Assembly: GCA_963763085.1 (NCBI GenBank) | Contig: CAVXNB010000001.1 | Span: 372,001-436,000, forward strand | DNA: 64,000 nt | Reading direction: 5' to 3' | Origin: CAVXNB01 sp963763085 | GTDB taxonomy: Bacteria > Actinomycetota > Acidimicrobiia > Acidimicrobiales > Bog-793 | Part shown: piece by piece, positions 17,840 through 26,034 of the stretch | Layout: the number at the start of each line of letters is the position of its first letter | Numbering within the stretch: position 1 is the stretch's first letter | Program-made: the position numbers and the translations under genes | Notes under the pieces: model-generated | The model's input: only the letters and a program-made list of their open reading frames with translations | Told to the model about the DNA's origin: nothing | The model's database searches: none

Positions 17840-19575
17840 AGGTTCGAGAGCACCTCCTCGACGACGGACTCGACACTGCGGCCGGTCGAGTCCACCACGA
17901 TCGCGCCTTCCGGGGCGACCAGGGGCGACGCTGGCCTGGTCGAGTCCAGCCAGTCGCGTCGGCGCATCGCGTCGGCTGTCTCGGCCAGCGCCTCGTGATC
18001 GGCCCCCTCCTCCCTGGCGCGCCGCCAAGCCCGCTCGGCGGTGTCGGCGGTCAGGAAGATCTTCAGGTCGGCATCCGGCAGCACCACGCTGCCGATGTCG
18101 CGGCCCTCGACGACTCCCCCGCCGTGGGCCGCCACCCAGGCCCGCTGGCGCGCGACCAGCTCGGCGCGCACGGCCGGGTGGGCGGCGACGGTCGACACCG
18201 CCTCGGTCACGGCGGGCTGGCGGATCTCGGCCGAGACATCGGCGCCGTCGAGGTCGACGCGATCGCCGACGCGCAGCTCCATCGAGCGGGCGATCGCCGC
18301 GCACCGCTCGGCGTCGCCCGGATCGACGCCTTGCCTCAGCGCCGCCAAGGTCACGGCGCGGTACATGGCCCCCGTATCGAGGTGCTCGAGACCGAGACGG
18401 CGGGCGACCGCCGTCGCCACGGTCGACTTGCCGGCGCCGGCGGGGCCGTCGATGGCGATGACCGGCCGCCGGTGGGCGGCGCCACTCATCCCGTAACCGT
18501 GCTCGCCGAGTGCGTGGCGCACCCGGTCCGCTGCGTCCGTGGCCACCGTCAGGATGAGGACGCCTCGCGGCTGGTCCTGAACGTGGACGATCTCCAGGTC
18601 CTCGATGTTGACGCCGAGCTCGCCTGCGATCGTCGTGACCTGGGCGAGCACGCCCGGCCGGTCCGGGATCACCACGTGCAGCTCGGTGACCGAGCTCGGC
18701 CGGCTTGCCCGGGCGGGGAGATTGCGCCGGGCTACCTGGGCATGGTCGAGCAGGAGCACAAGGCTGTCGCGGTCGTCGTCGGCGACGATGCGGCGCACCT
18801 CGGTCAGCCGGGTGACGAGGGCGTCCAGTACCGGGACGATCGCCCGGGCGTTGTCACGGCAGATGTCCGGCCAGATCGCCGGCGATCCCGCCGCCACGCG
18901 GGTCATGTCCCGGAAGCCGCCGGCGGCGAGGCGCAACAGCGCTGCCTGGGTGTCAGCGGCCTCGGCCGCGAGTCCCATGAGCGTGGCGGCCGTCAGGTGC
19001 GGCACGTGTGAGACCATGGCCACGAGCTCGTCGTGGCGGTCGGGCGCGAGCGCCACCAGGTCGGCGCCGAGGCTGCCGATGACCGACTGGATCCTGGAAA
19101 AGGCGGCGGGGTCGGTCAGCGACGTCGGCGTGAGCACCCAGGTCGCGTCGGCGAACAGCTCCGGGTCGGCTCCGTCGGGGCCCTCCTGCTCCGACCCTGC
19201 CATCGGGTGGCCGCCGACGAAGCGCGGGTGTGCGACGGCCGCGACGATCGGCGCCTTGACACCACCGACGTCGGTCACGACGAGCTCACCGGACCGGTCT
19301 TCGAGGAGCAGGCTCGTGACCTCGGCGGCAATCGCGGAGACCGGCGTCGCCACGAACGCGACGCCGGCGAGGTGGTCGACACCGAGCTCGTCGACAGCTC
19401 CTAGGTCGTGGGCGCGCTTGGCTCTGGTCTCGTCGAGGTCGTGCCCGGTGACGTGCCACCCCCGCGCACGTAGCGCGAGCCCGATCGAGGTGCCGACGAG
19501 GCCGAGGCCGGTGACCTGCGCCCGACCCGGGCCGGCCAGGCCGCCCAAGCCGGCGACGTCACTCGGGGAGGTCAT
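17836..19575 (-). CDS. Prephenate dehydrogenase-cytidylate kinase in one reading frame
   Basis: One open frame of 579 codons holds two enzymes. Residues 1-about 285 are TyrA (Gly-Leu-Gly-Leu-Val-Gly-Thr-Ser NAD site; Gly-Gly-His-Pro-Met-Ala-Gly-Ser), with an ACT domain at about 293-360, for tyrosine synthesis. From Met363 (ATG at 18489) to the end is cytidylate kinase (Ile-Asp-Gly-Pro-Ala-Gly-Ala-Gly-Lys-Ser P loop; Glu-Gly-Arg-Asp-Ile-Gly). No stop lies between them. The ATG of the kinase part is followed by AG, so an ATGA overlap would exist if the upstream frame were shifted by one; a single extra base could thus have produced the fusion. aroA, often between these genes, is absent. It overlaps aroH by 17 bases. 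Confidence 0.85.
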   Translation of the reverse strand: MTSPSDVAGLGGLAGPGRAQVTGLGLVGTSIGLALRARGWHVTGHDLDETRAKRAHDLGAVDELGVDHLAGVAFVATPVSAIAAEVTSLLLEDRSGELVVTDVGGVKAPIVAAVAHPRFVGGHPMAGSEQEGPDGADPELFADATWVLTPTSLTDPAAFSRIQSVIGSLGADLVALAPDRHDELVAMVSHVPHLTAATLMGLAAEAADTQAALLRLAAGGFRDMTRVAAGSPAIWPDICRDNARAIVPVLDALVTRLTEVRRIVADDDRDSLVLLLDHAQVARRNLPARASRPSSVTELHVVIPDRPGVLAQVTTIAGELGVNIEDLEIVHVQDQPRGVLILTVATDAADRVRHALGEHGYGMSGAAHRRPVIAIDGPAGAGKSTVATAVARRLGLEHLDTGAMYRAVTLAALRQGVDPGDAERCAAIARSMELRVGDRVDLDGADVSAEIRQPAVTEAVSTVAAHPAVRAELVARQRAWVAAHGGGVVEGRDIGSVVLPDADLKIFLTADTAERAWRRAREEGADHEALAETADAMRRRDWLDSTRPASPLVAPEGAIVVDSTGRSVESVVEEVLSNL

Positions 19576-19927
19576 CGCGGAGACCCCGGGAGCCTTCGAG
19601 GTAGACGTGGTGAAGCTCCTCCCTCGGGCGCTCGGTGTAGAAGTGCATCAGGACGCGGACGCAGCGCGCCATGGCACCGGTGACCGCCAGCTCGCGAGCG
19701 CAGATGAGTGGCACGTCGCCGAGGCCCAGCTCGCGGGCGGCGGCCGCCGGGAACATCGAGACGAGATCATCAGTGGCCGTGAAGAGGATGCTGACGAGAT
19801 CGTCGTGAGCGATGTCGTTTCGTTGAAGCATCGAAGCGATGAGGGCTTTAACCCGCACGCTGAGCTGCTCGGCGGTGTCCTCGTCGAGAGTGGTCGCTCC
19901 TCGGAGCGCGCGGAGGACAGCGGCCAT
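19559..19927 (-). CDS. aroH: Chorismate mutase, AroH class
   Basis: A 122-residue trimeric chorismate mutase that makes prephenate, the substrate of the enzyme encoded next. The family start Leu-Arg-Gly-Ala-Thr-Thr-Leu-Asp-Glu-Asp is present, and Ile-Leu-Phe-Thr-Ala-Thr-Asp-Asp-Leu and Val-Pro-Leu-Ile-Cys-Ala-Arg-Glu carry the active-site residues. Its end overlaps the tyrA start, so mutase and dehydrogenase are translationally linked. Confidence 0.93.
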   Translation of the reverse strand: MAAVLRALRGATTLDEDTAEQLSVRVKALIASMLQRNDIAHDDLVSILFTATDDLVSMFPAAAARELGLGDVPLICARELAVTGAMARCVRVLMHFYTERPREELHHVYLEGSRGLRDDLPE

Positions 19928-19942
19928 GGGCGGGCAGCCTAC

Positions 19943-20677
19943 CTACCGGCTCGACGACGGGCGAAGGGCGGCCTGCGTGAGCGATCGCACTTCGGAGAGC
20001 TCGAGCGGTCGCCACGTGCCGGGGCGGAGCGACCGGTCGCTGACCGGCCCGATCCGGGTCCGGACGAGCCGGACGACAGGATGGCCGACGGACTCGCACA
20101 TCCGGCGCACCTGCCGGTTCCGACCTTCGTGGATGACCAGGCGCAGGAGACCGGGCGAGACGGCTGCCACGCGCGCCGGAGCCGTCGTCTCGCCGTCGTC
20201 GAGCACGACTCCCTCTCTCAGGCGGCGGATCGCGGCCGGCCCCGGGACGCCCGTGACCTCCGCCAGGTACTCCTTCTCGACGCCGAACCGTGGGTGGGCG
20301 AGCAGCTGGGCCAGCTCGCCGTCGTTGGTGAGCACGAGCAGGCCCTCGGTCTGGCGGTCGAGACGGCCGACGGAGAACACGCGGGGCTCGGCTGGAACGA
20401 GCTCGAGCACCGTCTGGCGGCCCTCGGGGTCGTCCGCCGTCGTCACGACGCCGATCGGCTTGTTAAGCAGGTAGTACACGAGGCCCGGAAGGATGCCCAC
20501 CGGTCCCCCGTCGACCTCGACGAGATCCTTTCCGGCTTCGACCCTTCGGCCGAGGACGGCGACGTCGCCGTTGACGGTGACCCGCCCATCGGCGATGAGG
20601 AGCTCGCAGGTCCGGCGGCTGCCGTAACCGACCCGGGCGAGCACCTTCTGGAGCCGTTCGCCTTCGGCCTCGCTCAC
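19943..20677 (-). CDS. rluB: 23S rRNA pseudouridine synthase RluB-like
   Basis: A 244-residue RsuA/RluB-type pseudouridine synthase. Residues about 8-50 form the S4 RNA-binding domain and Gly-Arg-Leu-Asp-Arg-Gln-Thr-Glu-Gly-Leu-Leu carries the catalytic Asp. Known RluB modifies U2605 of 23S rRNA (E. coli numbering), which is the first nucleotide after the helix-93 intron found in this window. It overlaps scpB in ATGA and lies 15 bases before aroH. Confidence 0.93.
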   Translation of the reverse strand: MSEAEGERLQKVLARVGYGSRRTCELLIADGRVTVNGDVAVLGRRVEAGKDLVEVDGGPVGILPGLVYYLLNKPIGVVTTADDPEGRQTVLELVPAEPRVFSVGRLDRQTEGLLVLTNDGELAQLLAHPRFGVEKEYLAEVTGVPGPAAIRRLREGVVLDDGETTAPARVAAVSPGLLRLVIHEGRNRQVRRMCESVGHPVVRLVRTRIGPVSDRSLRPGTWRPLELSEVRSLTQAALRPSSSR

Positions 20678-21285
20678 TCGCCGGGCTCAGAGCGCAGCAC
20701 GTTCTCAAGCATCTCGACGGTCGACGCCGGCGGAACGAACGCGGCCAGAGGCGGAAGGTCCTCGATCGAATCGAGCCCCAGGCGCTCGAGGAACATGGAG
20801 GTCGTCCCGAACAGGATCGGCTGCCCGGGTCCCTCGTCACGGCCGACCGCCTGCACATAGCCGCGGGCGACGAGCATCCGCATGACACTCTCGACGTTCA
20901 CGCCGCGGATGGCGGCCACCTGCGACCGGGCGATCGGCTGCTTGTACGCCACCACGGCGAGCGTCTCGAGTGCGGCCGGCGAAAGCTTCTGCGGCCCGCC
21001 GTCGAGCACGAAACGCTCCACATAGGCGGCGTAGAGCTCGCTGCTCTGGAAGCGGTAGCCGCCGGCAACCCTCGCCAGTGCGAAGCCGCGCCCGTCGGCC
21101 TCGTAGGAGGCAGCCAGCTCTCGGCAGAGCTCTTCGACCCGCTCGACCGGCAGTTCGAGGAGCTCGGCGAGCAGACCGGGCGGTACCGGTTCGGTGGCGA
21201 CCGTGAGCACCGCCTCGATCGCTGCCGACTCGACTCGTCCCTCCGGCGGCGCCTCAGGCGTCACCTCGGGCTCACCGGGGTTCAC
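20674..21285 (-). CDS. scpB: Segregation and condensation protein ScpB
   Basis: A 203-residue winged-helix protein that joins ScpA and Smc in the condensin complex for chromosome segregation. Ile-Glu-Ala-Val-Leu near the start and Leu-Ala-Val-Val-Ala-Tyr-Lys-Gln-Pro-Ile with Ile-Arg-Gly-Val-Asn are the family marks. It overlaps both scpA and rluB by four bases. Confidence 0.94.
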   Translation of the reverse strand: MNPGEPEVTPEAPPEGRVESAAIEAVLTVATEPVPPGLLAELLELPVERVEELCRELAASYEADGRGFALARVAGGYRFQSSELYAAYVERFVLDGGPQKLSPAALETLAVVAYKQPIARSQVAAIRGVNVESVMRMLVARGYVQAVGRDEGPGQPILFGTTSMFLERLGLDSIEDLPPLAAFVPPASTVEMLENVLRSEPGE

Positions 21286-22139
21286 CCGCGGTACTCGTCG
21301 GTGAGGTCGGCGAGCACCGTCGCCGGCGCGCCGCGCCGCGCCGCGCCGGCGAGCTCGTCGCCAATGTGCCCGGTATCGCGACCGTCCCAGACAGGATCGG
21401 AGGCTCCGGCGGGGTCACCGGTCCAGACCACGAGGAGCTCCCCAAACGTCGCCGCCTGCTCGAGCGCGACGAGGCCCCGCTTGTACAACTCGAGGAGGCC
21501 GAGGAAGTGCACCACGATCTCCATGCGGGTCGAGGCCGCAGCCGTCAGCTCGCGGAAGCTGGTCGGCGAGCTCCCCGGCAGCGAGACGCGGAGCGCGTCC
21601 ACGATCTCGGCGACGGTGACCTCGTCCACTAGGACGTGGTCGACCTCCACGTGGGAGAGCGGCCGGGGCGCGAGCGCCCGCAGGGCCGCCGCCCGGACGT
21701 CCTCCGGTGTCAGAAACGCAAGCAGGTCCGGCTGCAGGCCCTCGAACCGCTCGTCCAGCCCGGCGAGCCGCGGCCAGGACTTCGAAGCGGCCAACTCGGC
21801 GGCCGCCAGCCTGACGCCGGCGGCGGAGAAGGTGGTGCACTCGACAAGTCTGGCGAGCAGGTAGTCACGCTCCTCGAGGAGGGCGAGATGCTCCTCGTCC
21901 GGCTCGTCGCGTCCGGGAAGGAGGCGCCGGCACTTCAGCTCGACGAGTGTCGCTGCGATGACCAGGAATTCGGTGGCGATCTCGAGGTCGAGCCGCTGCA
22001 TCGCCTCGACCTCGGCCACGAACGCGTCCACGATGTCGGCCAGCGCGACCTCGTACAAGTCGACCCGCTGCTCGGTGATGAGTCTCAGCAACAGGTCGAA
22101 CGGCCCCGCGAAGACGTCAGTGCGGACCTCGTATGCCAC
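21282..22139 (-). CDS. scpA: Segregation and condensation protein ScpA
   Basis: A 285-residue kleisin. The family start Phe-Ala-Gly-Pro-Phe-Asp-Leu-Leu-Leu-Arg-Leu-Ile and the Glu-Phe-Leu-Val-Ile-Ala-Ala-Thr-Leu-Val segment are present; the C-terminal winged helix ends near Ala-Thr-Phe-Gly-Glu-Leu. The GTG at 22139 places the start five residues before this pattern, as usual; the frame is open further upstream. It starts the scpA-scpB-rluB-aroH-tyrA/cmk-plsC operon, divergent from trpS, with about 100 bases for both promoters. Confidence 0.93.
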   Translation of the reverse strand: MAYEVRTDVFAGPFDLLLRLITEQRVDLYEVALADIVDAFVAEVEAMQRLDLEIATEFLVIAATLVELKCRRLLPGRDEPDEEHLALLEERDYLLARLVECTTFSAAGVRLAAAELAASKSWPRLAGLDERFEGLQPDLLAFLTPEDVRAAALRALAPRPLSHVEVDHVLVDEVTVAEIVDALRVSLPGSSPTSFRELTAAASTRMEIVVHFLGLLELYKRGLVALEQAATFGELLVVWTGDPAGASDPVWDGRDTGHIGDELAGAARRGAPATVLADLTDEYRG

Positions 22140-22237
22140 GAAGCCGAGGTTACCGGCCGCATGCTCGCAGTTGTCGGATCCCAGACTGCGATGCACCGGA
22201 GCCTCGGCGTGGCGCGAGCGCCCGATATCCTTCAGCG

Positions 22238-23239
22238 ATGGAGCGGGTCTTCTCTGGCGTCCAGTCGTCCGGTGCGCCGCACGTCGGCAATTACTTCGGC
22301 GCCTTCCGCCAGTGGGTGGCGGACCAGTCGACGGCGGACGCGTTGTTCTGCGTCGTCGACCTGCACGCCCTCACCGCCGAGCACGATCCGACCCAGCTGC
22401 GGAGACGCACGCTCGAGACGGCGTCGTGGCTCTTCGCGACCGGGCTCGACCCCGACATCTGCACCGTCTTCATCCAGAGTCACGTCCACGAGCACACCGA
22501 GCTCTCTTGGCTGCTCGAGTGCACCGCGACGATGGGAGAGCTGCGTCGAATGACCCAGTTCAAGGAGAAGGGGGCCGGAAACGAGTCGGCGCGCGTGGGG
22601 CTGTTCACCTACCCGGTCCTGATGGCCGCCGACATCCTCCTCTACGACACCAACAAGGTTCCGGTCGGCGATGACCAGCGGCAACATATCGAGCTCACCC
22701 GGGACGTCGCGATTCGTTTCAACAACCGTTACGGCGACACCTTCGTCGTCCCCGAGGCCGAGGTGCCGAAAGTTGCGGCCAGGGTGATGGATCTCCAGCA
22801 TCCGGATCGGAAGATGTCGAAGTCGGTGACGTCGCCGCTCGGGACGATCGACTTGATGGACGAGCCGGACGTGATCCGCCAAAAGATCCGCAAGGCAGTC
22901 ACCGACACCGACGGCGAGGTGCGTTACGACCCCGACAAGAAGCCAGGCCTCGCGAACCTCCTCGAGCTGTTCGCCGCTGCCTCGTCACGCTCGATCGACG
23001 AGCTGGCCGCGTCCTACGACCGGTACGGCCCGCTCAAGGCCGACCTCGCCGAAGCCCTGGTGGCGGAGCTGGCGCCGGTTCGCGAGCGCTACGCCGAGAT
23101 CACGGCGAATCCCGCCACGGTGCCAGGCCTGCTCGAGCACGGAGCCCGCAAGGCGAGCGGGATCGCGTCGGTGACCCTCGGCCGTGCCCGGAAGGCGATC
23201 GGCCTGTTGGCGCCGCTCAGCTCGGAAAGACCAGGTTGA
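22238..23239 (+). CDS. trpS: Tryptophanyl-tRNA synthetase
   Basis: A 333-residue class I synthetase that charges tRNA-Trp. The HIGH-like region is Gly-Ala-Pro-His-Val-Gly-Asn-Tyr-Phe-Gly-Ala and the KMSKS motif is intact. Length fits the bacterial family. The ATG at 22238 begins directly at the conserved start. Its 3' end overlaps the convergent protease gene by 23 bases. Confidence 0.96.
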   Translation: MERVFSGVQSSGAPHVGNYFGAFRQWVADQSTADALFCVVDLHALTAEHDPTQLRRRTLETASWLFATGLDPDICTVFIQSHVHEHTELSWLLECTATMGELRRMTQFKEKGAGNESARVGLFTYPVLMAADILLYDTNKVPVGDDQRQHIELTRDVAIRFNNRYGDTFVVPEAEVPKVAARVMDLQHPDRKMSKSVTSPLGTIDLMDEPDVIRQKIRKAVTDTDGEVRYDPDKKPGLANLLELFAAASSRSIDELAASYDRYGPLKADLAEALVAELAPVRERYAEITANPATVPGLLEHGARKASGIASVTLGRARKAIGLLAPLSSERPG

Positions 23240-24008
23240 AGTACCAGTTCTGGATGTCGCCGAGGAATCTCGAGAGGGCGCCCTGGTCGAACAGGACCAG
23301 CAGCAGGACCAGCACCATGAACCCCATGCGGATCCTGTAGTAGCCGGGCAGGGCCGACACCGGGATCAGTCGCTCGACGAGCGCCGATCCGTCGAGCGGC
23401 GGGATCGGGATCATGTTGAACGCTGCCAGCAGCACGTTGACGAATCCGAAGTCGAGCAGGATCTGCTCGACGAGGGCAAAGGTCGACGGGTCGAAGTAGC
23501 ACGTGCTCCCGGAGCACACCGGAGCCGGGGGCACCCAGGTGTGCAGGACGAGCAGGTAGAAGGCGAGACCCGAGATCGCCGCCAGGATGATGTTCGTGGC
23601 GGGGCCGGCGAGCGACACGAACACGGAGTCGTTTCGGGGATGGCGGAGCCGGTTGACGGAAACGGGGACCGGCTTGGCCCAACCGAAGACGACGTGCGGG
23701 GGGATGATGGCCAGGATCACGGGCAAGACGATCGACCCGAAGGGGTCGACGTGCCGGAGAGGATTGAGGGTGAGCCGGTGGGCGCGCTTGGCCGTGTCGT
23801 CGCCGAACCAGAGCGCTACCACGCCGTGACTCACCTCGTGGAAGATGACGGCTGGGATGAAGCAGGCGAAGAAGATCAGGCCCGCTTGGCTGAACGCGTG
23901 GTGGCGCACCGCCAGGACGATGACGCCGACCGCGATCGCGGCGATGATGATGTAGGTGGGGAGCTGCTGGCTGGACCTGATCGAGCGCCACCGCGCTCCG
24001 GCGGTCAA
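23217..24008 (-). CDS. Site-2 protease family (M50) membrane metalloprotease
   Basis: A 263-residue protein with about six membrane helices. The zinc motif His-Glu-Val-Ser-His lies in helix 2 or 3 and the second motif is Asn-Met-Ile-Pro-Ile-Pro-Pro-Leu-Asp-Gly near the C-terminal third. This is the short, PDZ-less type often called SpoIVFB-like or rhomboid-like peptidase M50; its substrate is unknown. It overlaps the dksA-like gene in ATGA and converges on trpS. Confidence 0.9.
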   Translation of the reverse strand: MTAGARWRSIRSSQQLPTYIIIAAIAVGVIVLAVRHHAFSQAGLIFFACFIPAVIFHEVSHGVVALWFGDDTAKRAHRLTLNPLRHVDPFGSIVLPVILAIIPPHVVFGWAKPVPVSVNRLRHPRNDSVFVSLAGPATNIILAAISGLAFYLLVLHTWVPPAPVCSGSTCYFDPSTFALVEQILLDFGFVNVLLAAFNMIPIPPLDGSALVERLIPVSALPGYYRIRMGFMVLVLLLVLFDQGALSRFLGDIQNWYFNLVFPS

Positions 24009-24346
24009 CGTCGAACCGAGGCGCAGTCGATGCAGAAAGCAGTTGCCGGTTGGGCTTCGAGACGGGCGAGAGAGATCGGCTTTCCGCAGCGCTCACAAAT
24101 GCCGTACGTACCCTGGTCGAACTTGAGGAGCGCTGCCTCCACGTGCTCGAGGGACTCCCGTAGCTGGGCCGCGAGCGCCTCGGCCTCCCCGCGTTCAGCC
24201 GTCACCTGAGAGGAATCGGCGAAGTTGGCGTCATATGTGAGGCTGCCGTTCTCGCCGAACCCGATCTCCTGAAGCTGACGCACGAGAGAGCTGCGCTCCG
24301 CCTCGAGGAGGGCTCGATAGTCGACGGTAGATGCTTCGTTGGCCAC
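24005..24346 (-). CDS. DksA/TraR-family zinc-finger protein
   Basis: A 113-residue protein with a coiled N-terminal half and the DksA-type zinc finger Cys-Glu-Arg-Cys-Gly ... Cys-Ile-Asp-Cys. DksA-like proteins bind RNA polymerase through its secondary channel. The Asp pair of the coiled-coil tip of real DksA is not obvious here, so its action may differ. It is the first gene of a pair with the protease. Confidence 0.88.
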   Translation of the reverse strand: MANEASTVDYRALLEAERSSLVRQLQEIGFGENGSLTYDANFADSSQVTAERGEAEALAAQLRESLEHVEAALLKFDQGTYGICERCGKPISLARLEAQPATAFCIDCASVRR

Positions 24347-24402
24347 GGCGCCAGACTACTCCCAGCAAGCGCCGGACCGGTCTGCGGTCGAGGAACCAGA
24401 CC

Positions 24403-25356
24403 TCAGGGGCGCCGGGTCGGCCCGTCCCCCCGGCTGGCTCGCGCCCGGGGATGTGCCTGCTCGTAGACGCGGCGGAGCAATTCGGGCGAGACCCTGGTGT
24501 AGACCTGCGTCGTCGTGATCGTGGCGTGCCCGAGCAGCTCCTGGACCACTCGGATGTCGGCGCCGTGCTCGAGCAGGTGAGTGGCACAGGAGTGGCGGAG
24601 CACGTGAGGCGACACCCTGTCCTCGAGCTTGACCTTCACGGCTGCGCTCCTGACGACCTGCCAGACGGTCTGGCGTGACATCCGCCGTCCCCGGCTGGAG
24701 ATGAAGACCGCTTCCTCGTCGGTCCTGCGAGCCCATCTGGCCGGCGCGAGCGCCGGCCTCCCCTCTGGCCCGAGCCAGGCCTCGAGCGCCCTCAGTGCGA
24801 AGCGCCCGACCGGCACCAGGCGCTCCTTCGAGCCCTTCCCGTAGGCCACGGCCACCCCCCTCTGCAGATCGAGGTCGGCGAGGCGAAGGCCCGCGAGCTC
24901 CGAGATGCGCATACCGGTCGCGTAGAGGGTCTCGAGGATCGCCCGGTCACGGAGAGCCCGTGCGTCCTCGCCGACGACGGCCGAGAGCAGGAGCTCGACT
25001 TCGGCTTCGGTCAGGGCTTTAGGGATGGCCTGTGGGATGCGCGGTGTCGAGATGCCCTCGGTGGGGTCGCCCGGCGCCCCGCGCTCGTCGACACAGAAAC
25101 GATGCAGCCCGCGGACGGCGGCGAGGGCGCGCGCCGTCGAGCTCGGGCGCTTGGTCGCGCTGAGGAATGCGACGTAGGACTCGACGACGCCGGCGTCGGC
25201 CTGGACGAGCGGAATGCTCCGGTCCGCCAGGAAGCGCTCGTAAGCGACGAGATCCCGCCGGTAGGCGGTGATGGACGCAGGAGCTCGGCCGCGTTCGACG
25301 GCGAGATAGGACAAGAACTCCTCGGCATCGCGGCCGAGCACCGCCTGCGCGGCCAC
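24403..25356 (-). CDS. xerD: Tyrosine recombinase XerD
   Basis: A 317-residue recombinase that resolves chromosome dimers. Catalytic residues: Arg in Gly-Met-Arg-Ile-Ser-Glu-Leu, Lys in Gly-Lys-Gly-Ser-Lys-Glu-Arg, His/Arg in Pro-His-Val-Leu-Arg-His-Ser, His in Leu-Gly-His-Ala and Tyr in Gln-Val-Tyr-Thr-Arg. The core-binding SAM domain covers residues about 8-95. It lies between pyrG/NUDIX and dksA, the usual place in this phylum, and is thus the housekeeping enzyme rather than an element integrase. xerD is favoured over xerC from context. Confidence 0.92.
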   Translation of the reverse strand: MAAQAVLGRDAEEFLSYLAVERGRAPASITAYRRDLVAYERFLADRSIPLVQADAGVVESYVAFLSATKRPSSTARALAAVRGLHRFCVDERGAPGDPTEGISTPRIPQAIPKALTEAEVELLLSAVVGEDARALRDRAILETLYATGMRISELAGLRLADLDLQRGVAVAYGKGSKERLVPVGRFALRALEAWLGPEGRPALAPARWARRTDEEAVFISSRGRRMSRQTVWQVVRSAAVKVKLEDRVSPHVLRHSCATHLLEHGADIRVVQELLGHATITTTQVYTRVSPELLRRVYEQAHPRARASRGDGPTRRP

Positions 25357-25365
25357 GGTCGCCCC

Positions 25366-26034
25366 TCAGCCGAGCGGAACCGAGCCCGTGGCGCGGCTCT
25401 TCAGGAACGAGCGGGCGAGCAACAAGCCGATGATCGTCTTGGCGTCGGCGATCTCGCCGGCAGCGACGAGGTCCTCGACCGACTCCAGCGAGATCCGCTC
25501 GACCGTGAGATGCTCCTCCTCGATCCCGTCCGCCGCACGGTCGCCGCGCATGAGGTCCTCTGCCAGAAAGCAGAACGTCAGCTCGTCGCAGAAGCCTGGC
25601 GAGTTGAAGAAGTGGCCCAGCTCCGTCAGCCGGCCAGCCCCGGCGCCGACCTCCTCGGCGAGCTCCCGGGCGGCGCAGACCTCGGGCGCCTCGCCGGGGA
25701 TGTCGAGCTTGCCGGCAGGCAGCTCGAGCAGCGGTCGGTCGACCGCAGCCCGGTATTGGCGGACGAGCAGGACGTGGTCGCGGTCGCTCTCGAGCGGCAC
25801 CACGCAGACAGCGTCGAATGTCCGGACGATGTCGCGCTCGAACGTGAAATTGTTCGGTCCTACGAACGTGCCGGTCACGACGCGAAGCCGGGGGGAGGTG
25901 TACCGGGCCCGCTCCCCGATCTGCCGGAATGCGGCCCGCTCCTCGGCTCCCGGGTCCTCCTCGTCGGCGCCGGTCAGGTCGGCGGGTGGACGGTCGGCGG
26001 CTGCATCTTGAGAATCTCGGTCAGGAGGGGACAT
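25366..26034 (-). CDS. NUDIX hydrolase, ADP-ribose pyrophosphatase type
   Basis: A 222-residue protein with a near-canonical Nudix box ending in Arg-Glu-Leu-Ala-Glu-Glu-Val-Gly; the leading Gly is spaced one residue wider than the consensus. It probably cleaves ADP-ribose or similar. The first 45 residues are Asp/Ala-rich. The ATG at 26034 overlaps the pyrG end by 14 bases, so both are translated from one message. xerD starts 10 bases downstream. Confidence 0.9.
   Translation of the reverse strand: MSPPDRDSQDAAADRPPADLTGADEEDPGAEERAAFRQIGERARYTSPRLRVVTGTFVGPNNFTFERDIVRTFDAVCVVPLESDRDHVLLVRQYRAAVDRPLLELPAGKLDIPGEAPEVCAARELAEEVGAGAGRLTELGHFFNSPGFCDELTFCFLAEDLMRGDRAADGIEEEHLTVERISLESVEDLVAAGEIADAKTIIGLLLARSFLKSRATGSVPLG

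Noticed and set aside
23217..23239. Overlap of trpS and the M50 protease gene as something special
   Set aside because: Short convergent overlaps are common in compact genomes, and both proteins are complete.
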